Shown: positions 9,710 to 19,071, numbered from the stretch's first letter. The stretch: 64,000 nucleotides of DNA from Paraburkholderia sp. IMGN_8 (GCF_038050405.1 NZ_CP150900.1:3782001-3846000), one strand, 5' to 3'. Numbers and translations: made by a program. The notes: generated from the sequence alone by a model not told the origin.

Positions 9710-11392
9710 TTAGCCGAACTTCCCTGCGAGGCCGACGACCACCGGTCCCATCAACGGCAACAGGATGTTCGAGAGTGCATAGGTGATCGTGTAGCCGATC
9801 ACGGGTGTCGAATTGCCGGTCACGCCGAGCAGTGCGCTGATCGCCGGCGTGCTGCATTGCTGACCTGCGATGGCGCCGAGCAGCATCGGTGCTTCGAGTT
9901 CGAGAAACATGCGGCCGATCCACAGCGACAGCAGCCCTGGCACCAGCACCATCAGAATGCCGGCGATCGGCAGCGCCAGGCCGTATTCGCGCACCAGCTT
10001 GATCGCATCGGGTCCGGCCGACAGGCCGACCGCCGCGATGAAGGTGGCGAGACCGAAATCCTTGAGGATTTGTGCGGCGGCCGAAGGCAGCGAGCCCACC
10101 AACGGATAGCGCGAACGGATCCAGCCGAACAGCAAGCCCGACAGCAGACAACCGCCGCCCGTGCCGAGCGCGACCGACACGCCGCCGATCCGCCCGCCGA
10201 GATGTCCGATCGCCATGCCGACCAGCACGCCCAGGCCGAGATAGACGAAGTCGGTTTTCCGGGTGGCGGTGAGCACATAGCCGAGCCGACGTGCGCCGCG
10301 TTCGACATCGGCCTTCGCGCCCACCAGCGTCAGCACGTCGCCGCGATTGAGTTCGGTGCCGGGTAGCGCGGGCACGGTAGTTTCGAGCCGCGTGACGGCG
10401 GCGATATAGACGCCGCGGCCTTCTTCCGGCGTCGCCCGTTCGCGCACCTGCGCGACCGTGAGGCCATGCGCTTCGCGGCGCGTCAGCACGACATCGAGCG
10501 TCTCTGCGACAAGCTGGCCGAAGGCGGCGCCCTCCACTTCTTCACCGAGGCTGGCAGCCGCCGCGACGATCGCTTCGCGCCGTCCCGCTACGAGAATAAG
10601 GTCGCCGGCAGCCAGCGTCAGTTGCGGTTCGACCGGCGCGGCCGCACCGTTACGCTCGAGCTGCTCGATGGTCAGATTGAAACCGTGCTGCTGTTCGACC
10701 GCCAGAATCGTCGAGCCGGCCGCCGCGCCGACCCGGAAGGCGCGGCCCACGAGCGCCGGCGCGGCGGCGCGCTGGCCGTCGCTGAACGCGCCGTCGCCGC
10801 CGAGCTTGCGCCACACGCGCTCGGCTTCTTCGCGCAAATTGACGCGCAACAGAAGCGGCGCGAACTGACTGGTAAACAGAACGATGGTGACCAGGCCGAA
10901 CAGGTAACTGACGCTGTACGCGGTGACGATGTTGGCCTGCAGACGCAGCGTCTCGGCGTCGCCGAAGCCGAGCTTGGCAATCGCTTCCGACGCGGTGCCG
11001 ATCACCGCCGACTCCGTCGCGGCGCCGGCCAGCAAGCCGGCTGCCGTGCCGGCGTCGAGCCGCATCACGACGACCGCGATCATAATGAGCACCAGCACCG
11101 AAACGATCTCGACAATCGACAGCAAGCCATAACGCCAGCCACGCCCGATGTTGGCGAAGAATTGCGGGCCGCCGGTGAAGCCCAGCGCGAAGATGAACAG
11201 TGCGAACGCGATGTTCTTCAGATCGGGAGCCAGCCGCGCGCCGGTCTGACCCAATAGCAAAGCGACGATGAGCGTGCCGCAGACGCCGCCGAGCTGAATC
11301 GGCCCGACTCGAAACGAACCAATGAAATATCCGATTGCAAGACTCGCGAACAGCGCGATCTCCGGTTGAGACCTCAGCAATTCACCGATCAT
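9710..11392 (-). CDS. Aspartate-alanine antiporter, copy 2
   Basis: A 560-residue paralog of its downstream neighbour with the same plan: membrane half, two TrkA-C domains (about 205-375), membrane half. Shared motifs include LLSGLLFGWIRSRYP and VGLSAGPDAIKL. The end motif differs: GAIAGQQCSTPAISALLG in place of GALSGSRSANPAFG, so the substrate or the exchange partner may differ. It is the first gene of the minus-strand cluster. I found no canonical sigma70 promoter upstream, although 11393-11460 is AT-rich. It may form a mixed oligomer with copy 1 or carry another dicarboxylate or amino acid; the sequence does not decide. Confidence 0.88.
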   Translation of the reverse strand: MIGELLRSQPEIALFASLAIGYFIGSFRVGPIQLGGVCGTLIVALLLGQTGARLAPDLKNIAFALFIFALGFTGGPQFFANIGRGWRYGLLSIVEIVSVLVLIMIAVVVMRLDAGTAAGLLAGAATESAVIGTASEAIAKLGFGDAETLRLQANIVTAYSVSYLFGLVTIVLFTSQFAPLLLRVNLREEAERVWRKLGGDGAFSDGQRAAAPALVGRAFRVGAAAGSTILAVEQQHGFNLTIEQLERNGAAAPVEPQLTLAAGDLILVAGRREAIVAAAASLGEEVEGAAFGQLVAETLDVVLTRREAHGLTVAQVRERATPEEGRGVYIAAVTRLETTVPALPGTELNRGDVLTLVGAKADVERGARRLGYVLTATRKTDFVYLGLGVLVGMAIGHLGGRIGGVSVALGTGGGCLLSGLLFGWIRSRYPLVGSLPSAAAQILKDFGLATFIAAVGLSAGPDAIKLVREYGLALPIAGILMVLVPGLLSLWIGRMFLELEAPMLLGAIAGQQCSTPAISALLGVTGNSTPVIGYTITYALSNILLPLMGPVVVGLAGKFG

Positions 11393-11945
11393 GTGTTGGC
11401 TCGCCGATTTATGGGTTTGTTTGGTATAAATCCTAAAAAATTGCCTGGAATTTCAATAAAGTCATTCGGTGCTCGCGCCATTCTCGACGTATGCATTACG
11501 CATCTGGCATGACCAGCGCTCATTGAATGGAGAATTTATGGCAATGTAATGACACCATCAGTGCCAGCGATGAAATGCCGCAGTGCAGCGACGATAGCGG
11601 GATACTTTTCACAAACCTCGGCAGTCACTCTTTCCTCGTGAATTTGTTCAACGCCCTGAAAAAGATATGCTCCGCTTGATAGCCTTTTTACAGCATGAAA
11701 TACGCATTTTTGAGACTTCTTTTTTAATAAATATTGTAGTTCTTCACGGCTGTCAATATGATTTTCAATTGCGGCCTGAGTGAAGTTCGCGAGATATGAT
11801 GTTGGTTAATGCCCGATATGGTTTTCGGGCCGCGCGCTGCACGCGGCAGTCATTGTCGCAATGGGCCGATATACTGATCTGCCGGCATGCCATAACGCCG
11901 TCAGTCCACATCGCCAGCGGCTGCACGCATCCTTCGGAGCCTTCC
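11393..11945. other. AT-rich divergent intergenic region upstream of aspT copy 2 and ldhA
   Basis: About 550 bp of unusually AT-rich sequence for this genome, above all 11400-11460 and 11640-11780. It contains the promoter regions of the two divergent genes and one orphan reading frame listed separately. The composition suggests acquired or decaying DNA. Confidence 0.5.
11536..11805 (-). pseudogene. Orphan open frame without a start codon, possible gene remnant
   Basis: An 89-codon open frame closed by TAA at 11536-11538 and bounded upstream by TAA at 11806-11808. It contains no ATG, GTG or TTG in its first half. The translation has a natural protein composition (for example REELQYLLKKKSQKCVFHAV and EKYPAIVAALRHFIAGTDG), mixed charged and hydrophobic and predicted helical, unlike the Arg/Ala-rich shadows of GC-rich genes. 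Base composition is lower in GC than its neighbours. I do not recognise the family. It may be the 3' remnant of a transferred gene, or a short gene using a rare start such as ATT at about 11767-11769. Confidence 0.35.
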
Positions 11946-12944
11946 ATGCGCATGATCCTGTTCAGCAGCCACCAATACGACAGCGACACGTTCACTGAGG
12001 CAAACCACACGCATGGCTATGAACTGCACTTCCAGGAATCGCACCTCGATATCGAAACAGCGATCCTCGCGCAGGGCTATGAAGTGGTATGCCCGTTCGT
12101 CAACGACAACGTCGATGCCGCCGTGCTGGAACGCCTGCATGCCGGCGGCACGCGCCTGATCGCGCTGCGCTCGGCGGGCTTCAATCATGTGGATCTGGCA
12201 GCGGCTGAGCGTCTCGGCATAACGGTCGCGCGGGTGCCGGCCTACTCTCCGCACGCCGTCGCCGAGCATGCGGTCGGCCTGATTCTCGCGCTGAACCGGC
12301 GGCTGCCGCGCGCGGTCGCGCGCACGCGCGAAGGCGACTTCTCCCTGCATGGGCTGCTCGGCTTCGATCTGCACGGCAAGACAGTGGGCGTGATCGGCAC
12401 GGGCATGATCGGCCGGGTGTTCGGCCGCATCATGGCAGGCTTCGGCATGCAGGTGCTCGCGCACGATCCCGGCACGCCGGCCGAAGAGTTGCTTGCGCTC
12501 GGCGCTCGCTACGTGCCGCTCGATACCCTATTGGCGCAAGCCGACGTCGTCAGCCTGCATTGTCCGCTGGTGCCCGGCACGTACCATCTGATCGACAGCC
12601 GCGCGCTGGCGAAGATGAAACGCGGCGCGATGCTGATCAACACCGGGCGCGGCGGGCTCGTCGAAAGCAATGCGCTGATCGGCGCGCTGAAGGACGGGCA
12701 GCTCGGCCATCTCGGGCTCGACGTGTACGAGGAAGAAGGCGGCCTGTTTTTCGAAGACCACTCGAACCTGCCGTTGCAGGACGACGTGCTGGCCCGTCTG
12801 TTGATGTTTCCGAACGTGATCGTCACCGCGCATCAGGCGTTTTTCACGCGCGAGGCGATGAACGAAATCGCGCAGACCACGCTCGATAACGTCGCCGCAT
12901 GGCAGGCGGGCACGCCGCGCAATGCGGTGCGGACGCGCGAGTAG
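11946..12944 (+). CDS. ldhA: D-lactate dehydrogenase (fermentative, NAD-dependent)
   Basis: A 332-residue D-isomer 2-hydroxyacid dehydrogenase that interconverts pyruvate and D-lactate in the cytosol. It follows the E. coli LdhA pattern closely: IALRSAGFNHVDL (residues 72-84), VPAYSPHAVAEHAVG, the NAD-binding GxGxxG at 151-156 (GTGMIG), SLHCPLVPGTYHL, INTGRGGLV with the catalytic arginine, LGLDVYEEE with the glutamate, and TAHQAF with the catalytic histidine. I chose ATG 11946, preceded by GGAG, over an upstream ATG at 11796 that would add a non-homologous leader. It stands alone, divergent from the aspT operon. A role in low-oxygen redox balance is inferred from the family. Confidence 0.92.
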   Translation: MRMILFSSHQYDSDTFTEANHTHGYELHFQESHLDIETAILAQGYEVVCPFVNDNVDAAVLERLHAGGTRLIALRSAGFNHVDLAAAERLGITVARVPAYSPHAVAEHAVGLILALNRRLPRAVARTREGDFSLHGLLGFDLHGKTVGVIGTGMIGRVFGRIMAGFGMQVLAHDPGTPAEELLALGARYVPLDTLLAQADVVSLHCPLVPGTYHLIDSRALAKMKRGAMLINTGRGGLVESNALIGALKDGQLGHLGLDVYEEEGGLFFEDHSNLPLQDDVLARLLMFPNVIVTAHQAFFTREAMNEIAQTTLDNVAAWQAGTPRNAVRTRE

Positions 12945-12968
12945 GGGCGGCCGGCGAGGCGCGCCCGG

Positions 12969-13580
12969 CTACGCGTCCCCAGCCATCGTGGTCGCGCGAA
13001 TCGCGGTGCGGGCGTCGTCCGCCGCGCCGCAGACTTCGCGCAGCAACGCCACCTCGCGCTCGTGCACTTCCACCGGAAACCAGCGCGCGCCCGCGTCGGC
13101 CAGATAGCGCGCGCGATGCTGGCCATTGCGAAACGCCACCACGCCTTCACGCTCCAGACCCATCCAGCCCAACAGACCCGGCGCGCGACGCGTCGTGATC
13201 GTCACGTACGGCATCTGCGGAATGCGTGGGTTATCCGGATCGAGAAACTCGCGAATGCCGCGCATCTTGCCCGAATGCCATTCGGCAACGGGCTTCAACA
13301 CGTAGTCGGTGTCGTCGCGATCCGCGCACGCCAGTAGCTTGCGCGCGTCGACCAATACCACTTGATGCCGCGTATCGTCGGTAACGAAGACGCGCTTCAG
13401 GCGCACATGGTCGTACCATGGATGGTCATGCAGAGGCACGATCCAGACCGGCTCGGCATAGGCCGGCGCGGCAGAGGACGATGGATTGGACAAGTGCAAG
13501 GGCCGGCTCGATAAGCCAGCGCGCACGCGCCAGCAGGTTAAAAGAGCGCCTAAGCTACGAGTCGTTTGTGAAAGAGGCAT
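12969..13580 (-). CDS. Unassigned protein with a ParB-like NGQHRARYL motif
   Basis: A 203-residue soluble protein. The first 40-45 residues are low complexity and may be a mis-called leader; the compact part begins near AEPVWIVPLHDHPWYDH. The C-terminal half has REGVVAFRNGQHRARYLADAGARWFPVEVHE, here broken into its key parts: FRNGQHRARYL, then GARWFPVEVHE. A Gly-x-His-Arg signature followed by a short strand resembles the ParB/sulfiredoxin-like fold and proteins named plasmid fertility inhibition factor. The similarity is from memory of motifs only. No plasmid or partition genes lie nearby. It converges with ldhA (24 bp gap) and diverges from a crotonase gene. Confidence 0.6.
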   Translation of the reverse strand: MPLSQTTRSLGALLTCWRVRAGLSSRPLHLSNPSSSAAPAYAEPVWIVPLHDHPWYDHVRLKRVFVTDDTRHQVVLVDARKLLACADRDDTDYVLKPVAEWHSGKMRGIREFLDPDNPRIPQMPYVTITTRRAPGLLGWMGLEREGVVAFRNGQHRARYLADAGARWFPVEVHEREVALLREVCGAADDARTAIRATTMAGDA

Positions 13581-13642
13581 GACAAGTCTATGTATTAATC
13601 GCCCGGCATCGGCGGGCGTCCGCAGGTCTTACGGAAACAACG

Positions 13643-14467
13643 ATGATATCCACTCAAAATTTCAATGAACACGTGCGTATCGAAGCCGATGAGGCCACCG
13701 GCGTCGCCACCATCGTGCTCGATCGTCCCGCACGGCGTAATGCCGTCGACCGCCCTACCGCCGATGCGCTCAGCGCCGCCTTCCGCCGTTTTGAAGCGGA
13801 GCCGGCGTGGCGTGCGGCGGTGCTGTTCGGCGCGGGCGGCACCTTCTGCGCCGGCGCGGACCTCACCGCGCTCGCCGACGACACACGCCGTAACGAACTG
13901 CACGCCGACGGCAGCGGCCCCGGCCCGATGGGACCGACGCGCATGGTCTTCAGCAAACCGGTGATCGCCGCCATTGCCGGATACGCCGTCGCGGGCGGCC
14001 TGGAACTGGCGGCGCTGTGCGATTTGCGCGTGATCGAAGAAGACGCGGTGCTCGGCGTGTTCTGCCGGCGCGTCGGGATTCCGCTGATCGATGGCGGCAC
14101 GATCCGTCTGCCGCGCCTGATCGGGCTCTCACGAGCGCTGGACCTGATTCTGACCGGCCGCGCCGTGAACGCGCAGGAAGCGCTCAGCTTTGGCCTCGCC
14201 AACCGCATCGTGCGCACGGGCGAGGCTCGCGCCGCGGCCGAACAGTTGGCCGCCGAACTGGCGGCGTTTCCGCAAGCGGCGTTGCTGGCCGACCGGCGCT
14301 CCGCGCTCGAAAACAGCATGCTCGACGATCTCGCCGACGCGCTGCGGCGCGAAGGCGCCGGCGGCTATCAGGCCGTGTTCGACGAAGGCGTCGCGGGCGC
14401 CGCCCGTTTTGCCGATGGCGCCGGCCGCCACGGCGACACGCTCGGCCCCGGCGGCAGCGCTCGCTAG
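13643..14467 (+). CDS. Enoyl-CoA hydratase/isomerase family protein
   Basis: A 274-residue crotonase-fold enzyme. Oxyanion-hole motifs are present: GTFCAGADLTAL (around residues 69-80) and AIAGYAVAGGLELAALCDLR (around 110-129). The position of the usual second glutamate is in FCRRVGIPLIDGGTIRLPR, where an aspartate appears, so the reaction could be hydration, isomerisation or hydrolysis of an acyl-CoA. It starts 62 bp from the divergent orphan gene. An ordinary proteobacterial paralog; the substrate cannot be named. Confidence 0.87.
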   Translation: MISTQNFNEHVRIEADEATGVATIVLDRPARRNAVDRPTADALSAAFRRFEAEPAWRAAVLFGAGGTFCAGADLTALADDTRRNELHADGSGPGPMGPTRMVFSKPVIAAIAGYAVAGGLELAALCDLRVIEEDAVLGVFCRRVGIPLIDGGTIRLPRLIGLSRALDLILTGRAVNAQEALSFGLANRIVRTGEARAAAEQLAAELAAFPQAALLADRRSALENSMLDDLADALRREGAGGYQAVFDEGVAGAARFADGAGRHGDTLGPGGSAR

Positions 14468-14679
14468 ATCCCGGCCGACCGTCGCCAAATCGTCGGCAAG
14501 GCCCGTCCCGGCGCGCCTTTCAACGAAAAACAACACTCCGCTGGACGCTCAGCAAAGCCGTTTTGACTTAGGTAGAATCCCTTACTGCCTAACCCTTGCA
14601 CGGCGCATGCGCTCTTCGCCCCGAAAACGCGCGCCTGCCGCGTGGCGCTCCCCGTCACGCCGATTCTCGCTCCGTCATC

Positions 14680-15846
14680 ATGCCTTTACCCCTGCTCGCC
14701 CTCGCCGTTGCCGCCTTTGGAATCGGTACCACTGAATTCGTGATCATGGGGTTGCTGCCCGATGTCGCGCGTGACCTGGCCGTGTCGATCCCGGCTGCCG
14801 GCATGCTGGTGTCGGCCTACGCGCTTGGCGTCACGATCGGCGCACCGATCGTCGCGATCGCGGTGGCGAATATGCCGCGCAAGAAGGCGCTGATGAGTCT
14901 GATCGGCGTGTTTATCGTCGGCAATCTGCTGTGTGCAATCGCCCCGGGCTACGCGGTGCTGATGGCCGCGCGCATCGTCACGGCGTTCTGCCACGGCGCG
15001 TTCTTCGGCATCGGTTCGGTGGTCGCAGCGGGTCTGGTCGCGCCGAACCGCCGCGCACAAGCAATCGCACTGATGTTCACCGGCCTCACGCTCGCCAACG
15101 TGCTCGGCGTGCCGCTTGGCACCGCGCTCGGCCAGGCGGTCGGCTGGCGCGCGACCTTCTGGGCGGTCACCGGCATCGGCGTGCTCGCCGCGGGCGCGCT
15201 CGCCGTGTGCCTGCCGGCAAAGATCGACATGCAGAAGGCCAGTCTCGTCCGCGAATTCAGCGTGTTGAAGAATCCGCAAGTGCTGATGGTGCTCGGCATC
15301 AGCGTGCTCGCGTCGGCCAGCCTCTTTTCGACCTTCACGTACATCACGCCGATTCTCGAAGACGTGACCGGCTTCACGCCGCATGCGGTCACGCTGGTGC
15401 TGCTGCTGTTCGGCCTCGGCCTGACGGTCGGCAGCACGCTCGGCGGCAAGCTGGCGGACTGGCGGCTGATGCCCTCGCTGGTGGCGTTTTTGCTGACGAT
15501 CGTCGTGATCCTGACCATCTTCGCCAGCACGATGCACGCGGAGATTCCGGCGATGATCACCATCTTTGTGTGGGGCATTCTGGCCTTCGCAATCGTGCCG
15601 CCGCTGCAAATGCTGATCGTCGATCGCGCGAGCCATGCGCCGAATCTGGCATCGACCTTGAATCAGGGCGCATTCAACCTCGGCAATGCGACGGGTGCCT
15701 GGCTCGGCGGCATGGCGATCGGCGCAGGCGCGCCGCTGACTACCTTGCCGTGGGTCGGCGTGGCGACCTCGATCGGTGCACTGGGTTTGACGCTGTGGTC
15801 AGTGTCGATCGACCGGCGTACGCAACGGATGGCCGTGCCTGGTTAA
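14680..15846 (+). CDS. MFS transporter, AraJ/PbuE-like (DHA1)
   Basis: A 388-residue inner-membrane carrier with 12 predicted helices. The start MPLPLLALAVAAFGIGTTEF and the segment FVIMGLLPDVARDL are hallmarks of the AraJ/YdhP/PbuE branch of drug-proton antiporters, as is SAYALGVTIGAP in helix 2. I chose the ATG at 14680 because residues upstream in the same frame are Arg/Ala-rich and do not look like a leader. It follows the crotonase at about 210 bp and may have its own promoter. A role in efflux is known for the family; the substrate is not known. Confidence 0.88.
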   Translation: MPLPLLALAVAAFGIGTTEFVIMGLLPDVARDLAVSIPAAGMLVSAYALGVTIGAPIVAIAVANMPRKKALMSLIGVFIVGNLLCAIAPGYAVLMAARIVTAFCHGAFFGIGSVVAAGLVAPNRRAQAIALMFTGLTLANVLGVPLGTALGQAVGWRATFWAVTGIGVLAAGALAVCLPAKIDMQKASLVREFSVLKNPQVLMVLGISVLASASLFSTFTYITPILEDVTGFTPHAVTLVLLLFGLGLTVGSTLGGKLADWRLMPSLVAFLLTIVVILTIFASTMHAEIPAMITIFVWGILAFAIVPPLQMLIVDRASHAPNLASTLNQGAFNLGNATGAWLGGMAIGAGAPLTTLPWVGVATSIGALGLTLWSVSIDRRTQRMAVPG

Positions 15847-16007
15847 GTACGGGCGCGGCCCGCTGTCTGCCCCGGCCGCGCCTGGAAAGCACTTTCGAAC
15901 GCGGCCTTCGTCCGCAGTCATCCGATCTTCCCAACACCGCTCACAAAACCCCTCGGAAAGCCGCGCAAAGGTACGAATGACCGGCGGCCGTAGTAGCATC
16001 TCGGCCG

Positions 16008-17168
16008 ATGAAAGTCATCTTCACTCGCGATTTCTTCGCCCTGATCCTGAGTGTCGCCGTTGTCGGATTCGGTAGCGGCGCCACGCTTCCCCTCACGGCC
16101 CTTGCGTTGACGCAAGCCGGCTACGGCACCGACGTGGTCGGCCTGCTGACCGCCGCGCAAGCGGGCGGCGGCCTTATCGTCGTACCAGTGGCAGGCTGGG
16201 TGGCCACGCGTTTCGGCGGACGGCAGGTGATCGTCGGCGCCGTGCTGACGGTTGCGGTCGCAACCGCATTGATGCAGTTCACGTCGAACCTGTGGGTCTG
16301 GGCCGTGCTGCGCGTGCTGTGCGGCGCGGCGCTCATGTTCCTCTTCACGATCGGCGAAGCATGGGTCAACCAGCTCGCCGACGATGCCACGCGCGGCCGC
16401 GTCATCGCGATCTATGCGACCAACTTCACGCTGTTCCAGATGGCCGGCCCGGTCCTTGTGAGCCAGATCGCCGGCTATATGCACGGGCGCTTCCTGATCT
16501 GCGGCGCAATCTTCCTGCTGGCGTTGCCGGCGCTCGCCACCATCCGCAAGACACCGCAAGCTTCCGGGGAAGAACATGCGGCGCACGGCAGCTGGCGCCA
16601 CGTGTTGCCGCAGATGCCGGCGCTCGTGATCGGCACGGGCTTTTTCGCGTTATTCGACACGATCGCGTTGTCGCTGCTGCCGCTCTTCGCGATGTCGCAC
16701 GGAATAACGAGCGAGGTGGCCGTGCTGTTCGCCTCAGCGTTGCTGCTCGGCGATACGACCTTGCAGTTTCCGATCGGCTGGCTCGCCGACCGGCTCGGCC
16801 GCGAACGGGTGCATATCGGCTGCGGTGTGTTCACCGTGCTGTTGCTGCCGTTCCTGCCATGGGCGATCACGTCGCCGTGGCTGTGCTGGCCGCTGCTGTA
16901 TGTCCTCGGCGCGGCCGCGGGCGCGGTCTACACGCTATCCATGGTCGCGTGCGGCGAACGTTTTCGCGGGGTCGCGCTGGTATCGGCGAGTTCGCTGATG
17001 GGCGCATCGTGGAGCGCGGCGAGTTTCGGCGGCCCATTAGTGGCCGGCGCGCTGATGAAGGGCGTCGGCGATGACGCGATGGTCGGCGTGCTGTTCGTCG
17101 CGGCGCTCGCGTTTCTCGCCGCCGCGTGGCGGGAAAGACGGCGAGCACCGCTGCGCGCGATCGGATGA
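16008..17168 (+). CDS. MFS transporter, YcaD-like
   Basis: A 386-residue polytopic inner-membrane protein. Features include GLLTAAQAGGGLIVVPVAGW in helices 2-3, the loop ATRFGGRQV, RVLCGAALMFLFTIGEAWVN, and GWLADRLGRERV in the second half. This resembles the YcaD-type branch of MFS carriers. No clear Shine-Dalgarno precedes the ATG, but the N-terminus MKVIFTRDFFALILSV is a plausible first segment. It is 161 bp after another MFS gene on the same strand. Function unknown. Confidence 0.84.
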   Translation: MKVIFTRDFFALILSVAVVGFGSGATLPLTALALTQAGYGTDVVGLLTAAQAGGGLIVVPVAGWVATRFGGRQVIVGAVLTVAVATALMQFTSNLWVWAVLRVLCGAALMFLFTIGEAWVNQLADDATRGRVIAIYATNFTLFQMAGPVLVSQIAGYMHGRFLICGAIFLLALPALATIRKTPQASGEEHAAHGSWRHVLPQMPALVIGTGFFALFDTIALSLLPLFAMSHGITSEVAVLFASALLLGDTTLQFPIGWLADRLGRERVHIGCGVFTVLLLPFLPWAITSPWLCWPLLYVLGAAAGAVYTLSMVACGERFRGVALVSASSLMGASWSAASFGGPLVAGALMKGVGDDAMVGVLFVAALAFLAAAWRERRRAPLRAIG

Positions 17169-17295
17169 CGCTCCGGCACTGATTTTTGGCGCGTTCGCCA
17201 ACACGCCAGGTGCTACCTTTAATGCCACATTGCACGGCACTTCGCTGGTGTGGCCGATCTCTCCTGGCGTGGACGCCGGCAATGGGGAGAACGCC

Positions 17296-19071
17296 ATGCA
17301 AACGCTGCCCATCCTGCGCCGTTTTTACCTGCTGAGCGCGCTGATTTTATGCGCCGTGATCTTCTTGAGTTGCGGCGGAGGTGGTGGCGGTGGGACCTCA
17401 GGCACGGCCAGCACCGGTGGTAGCGGCTCAGGCAGTGCAACGACTGGAACGGGAAGCGGCAGCGGCAGCACAACCGGCGGGACCGGAAGCATGGGCGCTA
17501 CGGGCAGCACGAGCACTTCAGGTCCAGGCACTTCTTCAGGCGGCACCGCGATGTCCGCCGCCGGCGATGTCGTGACCTACCACAACGACATTGCGCGCAC
17601 CGGCCAGAACCTCAACGAAACCATGCTCACGCCCGCGAACGTCAACGCAACGACATTCGGCAAGGTCGGCTTCTTTACGGTCGACGGCAAGGTGGATGGA
17701 GAGCCGCTTTTCGTCGGCTCGCTGGCGATTGCCGGCGGCACGCATAACGTGCTGTACGTCGTGACTGAACATGACAGCGTGTTTGCGTTCGATGCCGACA
17801 CCGGTGCGCAACTGTGGAAAGTGTCGGCACTCGGCACCGGCGAAACACCGAGCAACGACCTCGGTTGCCCCCAGATCACTCCTGAGATCGGCATCACGTC
17901 GACGCCGGTCATCGACCGCTCACGCGGCGCGCACGGCACGATCTTTGTTGTCGCGATGACGAAGGATTCTGGCGGCGGCTTCCACCAGCGCGTACATGCG
18001 CTCGACCTCGCGACCGGCGCCGAACTGCTCAACGGACCGACCGAAGTCACTGCATCCTATCCGGGTACCGGTGCGAACAGTTCGAACGGCCGCGTCGTGT
18101 TCGCGCCGTCGTCTTATGCCGAACGCGCGGCGTTGCTGCTGCTCAACGGCGTCATCTACACGACGTGGACCTCGCATTGCGACGCGGGCGCGTATACCGG
18201 CTGGATTATCGGCTACAGCGCCGACACTTTGCAGCAGACATCCGTACTCAACGTCACGCCGAATGGTTCGGCCGGTTCAGTCTGGATGAGCGGCGCCGGC
18301 CCTGCGTCGGACGGCTCGTCGATTTATCTGCTCGACGCGAACGGCACGTTCGATACCACCTTGAACGCCAGCGGCTTTCCTGCACAAGGCGACTTCGGCA
18401 ATACGTATCTGAAACTCGGCACGACCGGCGGGCTGTCGGTCGCGGATTATTTCGCGATGTCGAACATTGTTCAGGAGTCCAACGCCGATGAGGATCTTGG
18501 CTCGGGTGGTGCGCTCGTGCTGCCGGATCTCGCGGATGCGAGCGGCGCTGTTCATCATCTCACCCTGGGAACGGGTAAGGACGACATCATTTATGTCCTG
18601 AATCGTGACTCGATGGGGAAGTTCAACGCCGCCGGCGACAACATTTACCAGGAGATTCCTGCGCAGTTGAGCGGTGGCGAATTTGGCATGCCGGCCTATT
18701 TCAACAATACGGTTTATTTTGGCTCCGTCAGCGATCATTTGAAGGCGTTCACGATTATCAATGCGAGGTTGTCGGCGACGCCTTCCAGTCAAACGGCGAT
18801 GAGTTTTGTTTATCCCGGGACTACGCCGAGTGTATCGGCCCATGGATCTGCTAACGGTATCGTGTGGGCGGCCGAGAATGGCAACGTTGCGGCGTTGCAT
18901 GCGTTTGATCCTGGCAATCTTGCCACCGAGTTTTACAACAGCAATCAGATGGGGACGCGTGACCAGTTCGGTGCTGGGAATAAGTTCATCACGCCGATGA
19001 TTGCTAATGGGAAGGTTTATGTTGGGACCACGAATGGCGTCGCTGTTTTTGGTCTTCTGACGAAGAGTTGA
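17296..19071 (+). CDS. Lipoprotein with PQQ-like beta-propeller and Gly/Ser/Thr-rich linker
   Basis: A 591-residue predicted lipoprotein. The signal MQTLPILRRFYLLSALILC is followed by a lipobox (IFLSC, Cys near residue 29) and a run of seven glycines. Residues 37-90 form a low-complexity Gly/Ser/Thr linker. The rest is a beta-propeller with blades of quinoprotein style: LYVVTEHDSVFAFDADTGAQ, VHALDLATGAELL, IIYVLNRDSMGKF and similar. I chose the ATG at 17296 with GGGGAGA upstream; a frame extending to 17071 overlaps the previous MFS gene and lacks a signal peptide at its start. Likely anchored in the outer membrane, facing the periplasm or the surface; ligand unknown. Its 3' end drifts to G/T-rich codons before element B. 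Confidence 0.85.
   Translation: MQTLPILRRFYLLSALILCAVIFLSCGGGGGGGTSGTASTGGSGSGSATTGTGSGSGSTTGGTGSMGATGSTSTSGPGTSSGGTAMSAAGDVVTYHNDIARTGQNLNETMLTPANVNATTFGKVGFFTVDGKVDGEPLFVGSLAIAGGTHNVLYVVTEHDSVFAFDADTGAQLWKVSALGTGETPSNDLGCPQITPEIGITSTPVIDRSRGAHGTIFVVAMTKDSGGGFHQRVHALDLATGAELLNGPTEVTASYPGTGANSSNGRVVFAPSSYAERAALLLLNGVIYTTWTSHCDAGAYTGWIIGYSADTLQQTSVLNVTPNGSAGSVWMSGAGPASDGSSIYLLDANGTFDTTLNASGFPAQGDFGNTYLKLGTTGGLSVADYFAMSNIVQESNADEDLGSGGALVLPDLADASGAVHHLTLGTGKDDIIYVLNRDSMGKFNAAGDNIYQEIPAQLSGGEFGMPAYFNNTVYFGSVSDHLKAFTIINARLSATPSSQTAMSFVYPGTTPSVSAHGSANGIVWAAENGNVAALHAFDPGNLATEFYNSNQMGTRDQFGAGNKFITPMIANGKVYVGTTNGVAVFGLLTKS

Noticed and set aside
17071..17295. Longer N-terminus for the propeller lipoprotein
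   Set aside because: It overlaps the preceding MFS gene; the signal peptide and lipobox begin at 17296.
17375..17560. Short tandem repeats resembling a CRISPR or VNTR
   Set aside because: This is low-complexity coding sequence for the Gly/Ser/Thr linker, without regular repeat-spacer structure. No CRISPR array was seen anywhere in the window.
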